Source: Pseudomonadota bacterium (GTDB lineage: Bacteria; Pseudomonadota; Alphaproteobacteria; Rhizobiales; Aestuariivirgaceae). From it: a DNA stretch of 64,000 bases. Both the position numbers and the translations under genes were made by a program. Each line of letters begins with the position of its first letter. The stretch's first letter is position 1. Location: contig CAUJIO010000020.1 of NCBI GenBank assembly GCA_963205315.1, forward strand, positions 1-64,000, read 5' to 3'. Under the pieces are notes generated by a model, which was not told where the DNA came from, made no database searches, and was given only the letters and a program-made list of their open reading frames with translations. Positions 49,663-60,513 of the stretch are shown in pieces.

Positions 49663-50718
49663 ATGTACCGCAGAGCATCTGTTCGGGTTTCGGTTTCCCT
49701 TGCTATGGGACTTTGCTCCGCTGCTCATGCGGCGGTAACGGTCGACTCCGCCAAGATCGTTGGCGGCAAACTGGTGGTTACGGGCTCGAGCACCACAGGA
49801 GCCAAGATCAAGCTGGACGGCAAGTTCGGCGCGGCCATCGATGATGCCAATGACAAGTTTTCCTTCTCGCTGACCTACCTGCCGCCGGATTGCATCGTCG
49901 ACCTGCAGGTGGTTGGCGAAACCGCCACCACAACAGCTGTGATCGCCTTTTGCGGACCTAAGGGCGTCAACCCGCGCGGCGAATGGACGGCAACCGCTGC
50001 CTATGCCGTCGATGACGTTGTCACCAATCAGGGTTCAAGCTGGCGCGCACTGGCTCCCACCACGGGCAAGCTGCCGACACTCGCCACGCCCGAATGGGAA
50101 CGCTTCGTCGCCAGGGGCGATACCGGGCAGGCGGGCCCCGCAGGCCCGCAAGGCGCTGCGGGCGTACAAGGCCCGGCAGGTCCAAAGGGCGATACGGGAA
50201 GCACTGGCGCGGCAGGACCAGCGGGCGCTACGGGTCCGGCTGGTCCCAAAGGCTCAACAGGAGCAACAGGCCCGGTCGGGCCGCAAGGCCCCGAGGGTCC
50301 TGGAGCTAGGCCACCAATGTGGCTCTACGGGCAATACCATTCCGCACTCGATTCAACCATGGCGGACAGTGGCCAGGTGGCAAACTCCCCCCTGCTCTAT
50401 TCGCCCGTCAGCGGCTATGCGGTGTTCCGCGTAACGGGAAGCTGCTTTGTGCATGGCGTCCTGAAGGGTACGTATCGAATCAAGGTCAGATCCCTTACCG
50501 ATATTAATATACCCGCTGACGATTCGATGGATGCCCGGTTTTCAATTCCGATCGTGATTGGAGCTGATTCGGCTTTTCAACAGGTGCCGTTTACCGCGAC
50601 ATGGATTTCTGCGGTAACTGCCAATTCGCCTTTCCTGGCATCGGTTCAATACGAAAAGGACGACGACGGGAGTGCCAGCGCCGACTGCGCCTACAATATC
50701 TTTGTGGAAGTATTCTAA
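49663..50718 (+). CDS. Secreted collagen-like protein with carbohydrate-binding-like module
   Basis: A 351-residue protein with GAGGA before its start. Signal peptide residues 1-23; a ~75-residue beta domain with two Cys (77, 97); residues ~107-150 ([20 protein letters not shown]...) resemble CBM5/12-like modules; residues 152-214 are 21 uninterrupted Gly-X-Y triplets ([20 protein letters not shown] and on). The C-terminal ~137 residues form a beta-rich domain with two Cys that could trimerise. The order module-collagen-knob resembles phage tail fibres and surface filaments, but no phage genes are nearby. Probably a surface or extracellular adhesin. Confidence 0.83.
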   Translation: MYRRASVRVSVSLAMGLCSAAHAAVTVDSAKIVGGKLVVTGSSTTGAKIKLDGKFGAAIDDANDKFSFSLTYLPPDCIVDLQVVGETATTTAVIAFCGPKGVNPRGEWTATAAYAVDDVVTNQGSSWRALAPTTGKLPTLATPEWERFVARGDTGQAGPAGPQGAAGVQGPAGPKGDTGSTGAAGPAGATGPAGPKGSTGATGPVGPQGPEGPGARPPMWLYGQYHSALDSTMADSGQVANSPLLYSPVSGYAVFRVTGSCFVHGVLKGTYRIKVRSLTDINIPADDSMDARFSIPIVIGADSAFQQVPFTATWISAVTANSPFLASVQYEKDDDGSASADCAYNIFVEVF

Positions 50719-50823
50719 CAAGCTTGGGCCAGCAGGGATCTGTGGGAAGTTTATCCTGCTGGCGGTTTCGCTTGGAATCCCCGTTGCCATTGTGTAGTGA
50801 GACCAAAATTCAGGTTTCCCCAC

Positions 50824-54207
<3,384 letters not shown>

Positions 54208-54230
54208 CTCCGGCCTGGGCTCGCGCCTCT

Positions 54231-54255
54231 GGCCGCCGGCCGAAATCCGGCGGCC
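54231..54255. terminator. Hairpin between carB and the convergent PPOX gene
   Basis: GGCCGCCGG (54231-54239) and CCGGCGGCC (54247-54255) form a perfect 9-bp stem, inside a larger imperfect palindrome. No T-run is present, so a bidirectional terminator role is likely but not certain. Confidence 0.55.
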
Positions 54256-54272
54256 CAGCGAGGCCCGGCTCG

Positions 54273-54899
54273 CTAATATAACCGCTCGATCTCGTTCCGC
54301 CGGATGCCGTCTTCCATATCATCCAGGGTGCGGTCCAGTTTGCCGTGGGTGATCAATGCTTCGGCATAGGTCGGTGTGTCGCCGACATCGGCCCAGCTCT
54401 CGGGCCGCCACATGCCTGACCGGATCATCGCCTTCCCGCAATGATAGAAAGCCTCCTCGACCCGCACCAGAATGGCCAGCGGCGGGACCCGGCCATTGAT
54501 GGCCATCTGCGCCATCAACGGCGCGTCTTGTACGACCTGTGCTGATCCGTTGACCCGCATGACCTCCGAGCGCTTCGGAATGATGAAGCAGAGACCGATG
54601 CGGCCCGTTTCAATGATGTTGACGAATGTGTCGAAACGAAAATTTCCGGGCCGGTCCGGGATCGCGAGCGTCTTCTCATCGAGCACCTTAATGAAGCCCG
54701 GCGGATCGCCCTTGGGCGACACATCCACTTGCCCGGCAGCATTGACCGTGGCGATGGATACGAAGGGAGAGCGTTCGATCCAGATACGGCACAACGGATC
54801 GATGAAGTTGATCACTTTGCGCGTCTGGCTCTCGAAGGACTCCGGATGAATCTGGCGGAGCTGGTCTTCTGACGAAACGACATCTGTTGGCCTGTACAT
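54273..54899 (-). CDS. PPOX-class flavin-binding protein (MSMEG_1061-like)
   Basis: From the ATG at 54899 it is 208 residues. The split-barrel fold of pyridoxamine phosphate oxidase-like proteins is indicated by FVSIATVNAAGQVDVSPKGD, DRPGNFRFDTFVNII and GRIGLCFIIPKRSEVMRVNG. Such proteins bind FMN or related cofactors and act on varied small molecules. It converges on carB and stands 76 bp downstream of the broken DUF4242 gene on the same strand. No partner suggests a substrate. Confidence 0.82.
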   Translation of the reverse strand: MYRPTDVVSSEDQLRQIHPESFESQTRKVINFIDPLCRIWIERSPFVSIATVNAAGQVDVSPKGDPPGFIKVLDEKTLAIPDRPGNFRFDTFVNIIETGRIGLCFIIPKRSEVMRVNGSAQVVQDAPLMAQMAINGRVPPLAILVRVEEAFYHCGKAMIRSGMWRPESWADVGDTPTYAEALITHGKLDRTLDDMEDGIRRNEIERLY

Positions 54900-54975
54900 G
54901 GATCGCGTCCCCGGCTGATTCAAAAATGCCGGTCCGCACAGGATCAAGAAGCGGACCGTTCGCTGTCTCTCGATG

Positions 54976-55257
54976 TCAGGCGGGAGCGTGTGCCGTCGTC
55001 GGGTCGATCATGGTCTTGATCTCGGTGATCTTGTTTGCCGGAAAGCCTGAGAGTTCGGCATGGCGGCGAATGACGTCCTCGTTGGTGGCGAGGTAGACGC
55101 AGTGCGTGCCGTCTGCCGAAACGTAGGACTCGATCCATTGCACTTAGGGCGACAGTTCGGCCAGAGCCGCGTTGCTCTTGGCCGCCGCCTCGCACAATTG
55201 CTGCGCCGTTAGCCCACCCACGCCTGGCAGCGAACGTTCAATCATATATCTGCGCAT
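54976..55257 (-). pseudogene. DUF4242 (nickel-binding-like) protein gene with an in-frame stop
   Basis: An ATG at 55257, 7 nt after AGGAG, opens a 93-codon frame that is intact except for one TAA at 55144-55146 (codon 38). Before it: MRRYMIERSLPGVGGLTAQQ; after it: VQWIESYVSADGTHCVYLAT and an intact end. Both parts fit the short DUF4242 family, in which the stop position is normally Gln, Glu or similar, one base away from TAA. It follows the 81-residue gene by 40 bp on the same strand. Confidence 0.72.
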
Positions 55258-55297
55258 GTTCAGTCTCCTGTTTTTGAAGATTTGGTTGGTTGCAAAG

Positions 55298-55543
55298 CTA
55301 GAAGCTCCGGCGCATCACCTCGCGCTCGAAGTTGCCACGGTGGCTGACGTCCTCGGCGCGAATGCAATCAGGATTGATGTCCAGTTCGCCGAGGTCATAG
55401 CGAAGCCGGCTGGACAATGACCGCGTGCCAGCTGCGGAACGCGCGCCGAAATCCGAAAATGCCGACCGGAAAAACGCGATGAGATGCTGGAGGCTGGAAG
55501 CCAGGGTTGTGGTCGAGAAGGAATTGCTGAGGATTTTGGCCAT
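55298..55543 (-). CDS. Small hypothetical protein
   Basis: An 81-residue ORF with a very good ribosome-binding site (AAGGAGAACGAAG before ATG). The N-terminal half is Ser/Thr-rich and amphipathic (SLQHLIAFFRSAFSDFGARS); the second half ends SRLRYDLGELDINPDCIRAE and a basic tail. I do not recognise it. It lies upstream of the broken DUF4242 gene and is divergent from a LysR regulator 118 bp away, so it may be a LysR target. Confidence 0.62.
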   Translation of the reverse strand: MAKILSNSFSTTTLASSLQHLIAFFRSAFSDFGARSAAGTRSLSSRLRYDLGELDINPDCIRAEDVSHRGNFEREVMRRSF

Positions 55544-55661
55544 CTTCGTTCTCCTTGGTTGAGGTGCTGTGTTGCTGTCTTCGATGGTCCGAGAATGACG
55601 GCAGCGGCCGATAAAGGGAAACGAGTTGCTTTAATCTTGCTTATGAGTGATCCTCATTCCC

Positions 55662-56606
55662 ATGGCCCTGCCTCTCAGCCTTGATCTTGATCTGCTGCGG
55701 ACCTTCGTGGCGATTGCCGAGGAAAAGAGCTTTACCCGTGCCGCCGAGCGCGTGGGCCGCACCCAGTCAGCCGTGTCCCTGCAAATGCAGCGGCTTGAAA
55801 CGGTCCTGGAGCAGAAGCTGGTTGACCGGGGCAAGGGCGGCAGCGTTGAACTCAGCTCTCAGGGTCAGGCCTTGCTCGTCCGGGCGCGTGACATCCTCGC
55901 CATGAACGATGGCATCCTGAATGACTTGCGCCGCGCCACGGCAACCGGCAGCGTCAGGATTGGCGTCGACACCGAGTTTCCGGTCCGGGCCCTCTCCGGG
56001 ATTCTCCGCGCATTCGCGGATCGTGCACCCGACGTCGAAGTCGAGATGATGAGCGGTGCCTCCTGCGCCGTGTCCATGAAGCTCAAGACCGGCGAGCTCG
56101 ACCTTGCCATTCTCAAGGAGGGGCTGGAACCCAGGCAATGGCCGGCCGAATTGCTCCGGCAAGAACGCATGTGCTGGGTCTCTTCCGTCGTCCACAAGCA
56201 GCACTTGCAAGAGGTCTTGCCGGTGGCCCTCTCCACCAGGGAATGCGAATGGCTGCCGCCCTGGCTTACGGAATGCCTTTACAGCAGCAGGGTTCAACGG
56301 GCTGTCGAGATCAGCGGCCGCAGGCACCGCATTGCCGCGCGCTCCGCATCGACAAGCGGCCTGGCTGCTCTGGTCCAGGCCGGAGTGGCCGTGATGGCCT
56401 TACCCGAAGCCAGCGAACTGCCGGAGGGTCTGTGCCGGGTATCGGGTGACGGACTGCCTGAACTCCCGATCGTGGATTATCTGATGCTGACGGCGCGTGA
56501 GCCGCGCCAGCCGATGACCGATTTGCTGCTCGCCGAAATCCGGAATTTCCACGCTCACCCGGCGGAGTTGAGCGCCGATTCGGCACCGCCACCCCCTCCC
56601 CCTTGA
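55662..56606 (+). CDS. LysR-family transcriptional regulator
   Basis: From the ATG at 55662, 314 residues. The N-terminal winged helix ([20 protein letters not shown] then [17 protein letters not shown]) is typical; the rest is a periplasmic-binding-protein-like effector domain. It is divergent from the 81-residue gene and the DUF4242 gene, which are probable targets. Effector unknown. It ends with a short proline run. Confidence 0.9.
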   Translation: MALPLSLDLDLLRTFVAIAEEKSFTRAAERVGRTQSAVSLQMQRLETVLEQKLVDRGKGGSVELSSQGQALLVRARDILAMNDGILNDLRRATATGSVRIGVDTEFPVRALSGILRAFADRAPDVEVEMMSGASCAVSMKLKTGELDLAILKEGLEPRQWPAELLRQERMCWVSSVVHKQHLQEVLPVALSTRECEWLPPWLTECLYSSRVQRAVEISGRRHRIAARSASTSGLAALVQAGVAVMALPEASELPEGLCRVSGDGLPELPIVDYLMLTAREPRQPMTDLLLAEIRNFHAHPAELSADSAPPPPPP

Positions 56607-56760
56607 AATTTGGGGCGATTTGGGCCATCTTCTGTTCTCGCCCGGCCTCATGCGTATTTCCGTATGGCCGGGCGCCGTTTTTCCGCGACACGGACAAGCG
56701 TTAATCTCGGGCCTTGCGGCCGGAGATTTGAAAAGAACTGGAAATTATTGGACGAGACCG

Positions 56761-57234
56761 ATGGAAAAAGTGCCAATGACTGCCGAAGGCCACGCAACCA
56801 TGATGGAAGAGGTGAAACACCTCAAGACCGTGGAGCGTCCGCGCATCATCAAGGCCATCGAGGAAGCTCGCTCGCACGGCGACCTGTCGGAAAATGCCGA
56901 GTATCATGCGGCCAAGGAACAGCAGGGCTGGACCGAGGCCCGCGTCGCCGAGCTTGAAGACAAGCTTTCGCGCGCCGAAATCATCGATATCACCAAGCTT
57001 TCAGGCGACACCGTGAAGTTCGGCGCCCGCGTCACGCTGATCGATGAGGAAACCGAGGGCACGACCTCTTACCAGATCGTCGGCGAGTTTGAAGCCGACG
57101 TGAAGAAGGGCAAGATCTCGGTTGCCTCGCCCATCGCCCGCGCCATCATCGGCAAGAAGCTGGGTGACTCCGTGGAAGTGAACACGCCGGGTGGCGGCAA
57201 GTCTTACGAAATCGCCAAGGTCGCGTGGCGCTGA
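56761..57234 (+). CDS. greA: Transcription elongation factor GreA
   Basis: A 157-residue protein with the N-terminal coiled coil (about residues 8-77) carrying the tip acidic residues in [19 protein letters not shown] and a C-terminal FKBP-like domain ending [12 protein letters not shown]. It rescues backtracked RNA polymerase by stimulating transcript cleavage. The start ATG at 56761 gives the family N-terminus. Confidence 0.96.
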   Translation: MEKVPMTAEGHATMMEEVKHLKTVERPRIIKAIEEARSHGDLSENAEYHAAKEQQGWTEARVAELEDKLSRAEIIDITKLSGDTVKFGARVTLIDEETEGTTSYQIVGEFEADVKKGKISVASPIARAIIGKKLGDSVEVNTPGGGKSYEIAKVAWR

Positions 57235-57400
57235 GCGCCGTCACGGTGCGGTTGCAGGGCCGCGCATTTTTGTGAGTCATTGTGCAGAGTTTGACCGCTA
57301 TGTTCAAATTGCACGGTTTTTTGTAGGTCTTTTGTCATCTCGCCTGGTGAAAAAGCTCCAACGACGGCATTTGCCAACTCGTCGTAGGAGATTTCAAACC

Positions 57401-58006
57401 ATGACAAAATTCAACATCTCGACATTCGCGCGGCTTTCCGCCGCCGCTCTGCTCGGACTGTCTCTGGCCGGTGCTCCCGCCTTTGCCGACAAGGGCGGCA
57501 ATGGCGGCGGTAACGGAGGGGGCAATGGCGGCGGCAATAGCGGCAGCCACGGCAACTCCGGCGGCAATGGCAACTCCAACGCCGGGGGCCAGGGCAAGTC
57601 CGGCACCAGCCAGGGCAGCACCAAATCGAACGCCGGCAAGGCCCAGGCTGCGGCCGCCAAGGCCGAGAAGACCAACGCGTCGGTCTACGGCAAGCTCAAT
57701 GGCTTCCTGCACGCGTCGCCCAAGGCGCTTGCCAAGGCGTCTCCCAACTCCGCCATCGGCAAAGTGGCCAAGGTCTATGCCGGTCTGCTGAACAGCTACC
57801 TCAACCCTGCTGAAGGTACGACAGCCCCAACCGCCGCAGAAGTGGCCGCTGCCCTTGCTGACGCGGCCAACAAGCCGCTGACGGCCGAGGTGATCGCGAA
57901 GGTCAATGAACGGCTTCTGGCCACCAACCCCGATCTCGCCGCCAGCCTCACAACGTCTGGCAAGACCGCGGGAGACGTCGCAGCAGAACTCGCTGCGGCA
58001 CTCTAG
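57401..58006 (+). CDS. Secreted Gly/Asn/Ala-rich protein
   Basis: A 201-residue protein with a signal peptide ending APAFA. The mature N-terminus is a low-complexity Gly/Asn/Ser run (NGGGNGGGNGGGNSGSHGNS), followed by Ala/Lys-rich helix and a helical C-terminal domain with VYGKLNGFLHASPKALAKAS. It is followed by a perfect hairpin terminator. Similar glycine-rich exported proteins are common in Rhizobiales; function is unknown. AGGAG lies 9 nt before the start. Confidence 0.78.
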   Translation: MTKFNISTFARLSAAALLGLSLAGAPAFADKGGNGGGNGGGNGGGNSGSHGNSGGNGNSNAGGQGKSGTSQGSTKSNAGKAQAAAAKAEKTNASVYGKLNGFLHASPKALAKASPNSAIGKVAKVYAGLLNSYLNPAEGTTAPTAAEVAAALADAANKPLTAEVIAKVNERLLATNPDLAASLTTSGKTAGDVAAELAAAL

Positions 58007-58027
58007 TTCTGCGCCTCAAATGACGAC

Positions 58028-58056
58028 CCGCAGGGTGGCAACGCCCTGCGGTTTTC
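58028..58056 (+). terminator. Rho-independent terminator
   Basis: CCGCAGGG (58028-58035) pairs with CCCTGCGG (58044-58051), followed by TTTTC. It ends the transcript of the Gly-rich protein. Confidence 0.9.
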
Positions 58057-58067
58057 TGTTTGGCATC

Positions 58068-58619
58068 TTATTTCGTGCTGCTCAGTGCGGCTTCGACGGC
58101 TGACTTGATCTTCGGCCCCATGGGCTTTGCCTGTGTCGAGAACCAGCCGATGAACCGGCCATCCGCCCCGATCAGGTATTTATGAAAGTTCCACTTCGGT
58201 TGCCCTTCTGGGCCCGCCTGTTCGCCGGCCCAGACGTAGAACGCGTCCGCCGCGCTACCCTTGACCACCGTCTTTTCGGCCAGCGGAAAGGTGACGCCGT
58301 AGTTGATCTTGCAGAATGTAGCGATCTCCTGAGCAGTCCCCGGCTCCTGCGCACCGAAATCGTTCGACGGCACTCCCAACACCACGAGCCCCTTGTCCTT
58401 GTAGGCCTGATACAGTTCCTCGAGCCCCTCGTACTGCAGCGTGTACCCGCATTCCGACGCGGTATTCACCACCAGCACCGGGTGTCCCTTGAACTGCGCC
58501 AGCGGCAGGGGCTTGCCGTCGATGCCGGTCAGCGTGAAATCATATGCAGTCGTCTCGGCCATGGCGGGAACACTCGCAAAAAACAGGATCAGGAATGACA
58601 GGACTAGCAGCGGCTTCAT
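58068..58619 (-). CDS. Exported glutathione peroxidase (Cys type)
   Basis: A 183-residue thioredoxin-fold peroxidase. A signal peptide (~1-21, ending PAMA) directs it to the periplasm, unlike most cytoplasmic homologues. Catalytic Cys57 is in NTASECGYT; the Gln in VPSNDFGAQEPG and Trp in KWNFHKYLI complete the active site. It probably reduces peroxides with thioredoxin or another thiol. It lies 35 bp downstream of the benE-like gene on the same strand. Confidence 0.88.
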   Translation of the reverse strand: MKPLLVLSFLILFFASVPAMAETTAYDFTLTGIDGKPLPLAQFKGHPVLVVNTASECGYTLQYEGLEELYQAYKDKGLVVLGVPSNDFGAQEPGTAQEIATFCKINYGVTFPLAEKTVVKGSAADAFYVWAGEQAGPEGQPKWNFHKYLIGADGRFIGWFSTQAKPMGPKIKSAVEAALSSTK

Positions 58620-58654
58620 GATCCTGAAACGGCAAAAAGCGGCGGCCGGATCTC

Positions 58655-59845
58655 TCACCCCCGCCGCATCTCCTTCAAATGCCTGACCCCGAACAGCACC
58701 AGCCCCGCGACCAGCCCCCAGAATGCCGAGCCCACACCGGCGATCGTCAGCCCGCTGGCGGTGACCAGAAAACACACCAGGGCACTTTCGATGTCCCTGG
58801 GCTCGCGCATCATGGCAGTGACGCCACCCATCAACGGCGAGAACAGGGCCAGCCCCGCGATCGCCGTGATCAGCTCCTTCGGCAGCGCCCCGAGAATCTC
58901 GACAAAGCTGGCGGCCATCAATCCGATGAGGCCGTAGAGAACAAGATAGGGCCAGGCCACCAGCCAGCGCTTCGCGGGGTCAGGATGGCAATCCGGGCCG
59001 GTCACAATCGAGGCGGTGATTGCCGCCAGGTTGATGGCATGACTGCCGAAAGGCGCCATCAATGCGGAACCCAGTCCGGTGACCAGCAGCGACGGCTGCA
59101 CCGGCGGCTGATAGCCGGATGCGCGCAGCACCGCGAAACCGGGAAGGTTCTGGGAAGCCATTGTCACGAGAAACAGCGGCACGCCAATCGACAGCATGGT
59201 TTGGATGTCGAATGTGGGCGTCGTCCATTGCAGCGCGGTGAGGCCGAAACTGCAGCAACTCTCGGCGAAGCCACCGCCCAGTGCCGCCATCGCAACCCCC
59301 AGCACGACGATGACCGGCACCGCGAACAGCGGCCATGACATGCGCAGTGCAAAGAATGCGACGATCAGCGGAAGCACGAACAGCGGCATCGCCATGGCAG
59401 CACCCGGAACGCCAAGAGTGTAACGCAGCAGAACGCCCGCCAGCATCGCGGCGGCAATCGGAGCCGGGATTTTCTCGATGGCCTTTTCCAAGGGTTTGAT
59501 CAGCCCCGCCACCACCATCAGCACGCCCGCGACGACAAAGGCGCCAAGCGCATTGGAATAGGTAACGCCGGTAGCACCCGTCGCGATCAGCACGGCTCCT
59601 GGCGTCGACCATGCGGTAATGATCGGCATCCTGTAGCGCCACGACAAGATGAAGGTGGTGATTGCCATGCCGATGCAAAGCGCGGCGGCCCATGACGCCT
59701 GTTGCGAGGGCGTCGCCCCCACGGCACGCGCCGCCTCCATGATGACGAGGATCGTCGAGGCAAAGCCCACCACCACGGCAGTGAGCGTCGACGAGATCAG
59801 GCTGAACCAGCCGGAACGGGATGAGGCAGCAACAGGGACGGTCAC
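58655..59845 (-). CDS. BenE-family transporter
   Basis: A 396-residue membrane protein with about 12 helices. The family signature ITAWSTPGAVLIATGATGVT and SQNLPGFAVLRASGYQPPVQ fits the benzoate/H+ symporter family (BenE), a branch of the nucleobase transporter fold. Start is the GTG at 59845, overlapping the stop of the Lrp-type gene by 4 bp. No aromatic catabolism genes adjoin it, so the substrate is open. Confidence 0.87.
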   Translation of the reverse strand: MTVPVAASSRSGWFSLISSTLTAVVVGFASTILVIMEAARAVGATPSQQASWAAALCIGMAITTFILSWRYRMPIITAWSTPGAVLIATGATGVTYSNALGAFVVAGVLMVVAGLIKPLEKAIEKIPAPIAAAMLAGVLLRYTLGVPGAAMAMPLFVLPLIVAFFALRMSWPLFAVPVIVVLGVAMAALGGGFAESCCSFGLTALQWTTPTFDIQTMLSIGVPLFLVTMASQNLPGFAVLRASGYQPPVQPSLLVTGLGSALMAPFGSHAINLAAITASIVTGPDCHPDPAKRWLVAWPYLVLYGLIGLMAASFVEILGALPKELITAIAGLALFSPLMGGVTAMMREPRDIESALVCFLVTASGLTIAGVGSAFWGLVAGLVLFGVRHLKEMRRG

Positions 59846-60315
59846 GGGATCGGCACTCCGGGTTCGTATTTCGACACGCGCAGGATCAACGTGGTCTTGA
59901 CGTTCTCGACATTGGGCGCGGCGGTCAGGTCGCGGATGATGAAATCCTGGAGAGCATTCAGATCGCGCGCCACGCACTTGAGCAGAAAATCGGCTTCGCC
60001 TGAAATGGCATAAGCCTCGCGCACCAGCGGCCATTGCGCCACCAAAGCCTCGAACCCCCTCAGTTCACTGTCGGCCTGTCGCTTCAGCCCCACGAAAGCG
60101 AACATTCTTACATCGAAGCCCAGTACCCCCGCGTCGAGCAGGGCCCGGTAGCCGGAGATCACCCCTGCCCGCTCCAGCGCCTGCACCCGCCGCAGGCAAG
60201 GTGGCGGCGACAGGCCGACACGTCCTGCCAGATCGACATTGGTGATGCGGCCATCACGCTGAAGTTCCCGAAGGATCTTCCAGTCGGTGGCATCAAGGTT
60301 GAAGGAGAGAGTCAT
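59842..60315 (-). CDS. Lrp/AsnC-family transcriptional regulator
   Basis: A 157-residue regulator from the ATG at 60315, 6 nt after GGAGAG. The HTH is in LDATDWKILRELQRDGRITN and VGLSPPPCLRRVQALERAGV; the RAM ligand domain follows (AYAISGEADFLLKCVARDLN). It overlaps the BenE-type transporter gene by 4 bp, so it probably controls that transporter. Confidence 0.9.
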   Translation of the reverse strand: MTLSFNLDATDWKILRELQRDGRITNVDLAGRVGLSPPPCLRRVQALERAGVISGYRALLDAGVLGFDVRMFAFVGLKRQADSELRGFEALVAQWPLVREAYAISGEADFLLKCVARDLNALQDFIIRDLTAAPNVENVKTTLILRVSKYEPGVPIP

Positions 60316-60513
60316 GGTTCTGCGTGATAGCAAGTCCCAACCCGCGTGGCGACAGGTTGGTCGGCGTCTCCAATGTTTCGTCCAGAGTTAATTCAATCGT
60401 AAAGCGGATAGCGCAAAACTTGACGCGACCAAGGTGGGCGTCAGATCCGAGCGCGGAGCATCAATCATAGCCATTTCCCAACAGGCATCGCGCAGAACGG
60501 CGAATCACTCATC

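Noticed and set aside
50116-50306. GC-rich short repeat block as a possible non-coding repeat
   Set aside because: It encodes 21 uninterrupted Gly-X-Y triplets in frame within a signal-peptide-bearing gene.
57496-57570. GGC/AAT-type microsatellite as phase-variable repeat
   Set aside because: The units are irregular at the DNA level and encode a Gly/Asn run in frame; no homopolymer or exact short repeat that would slip easily.
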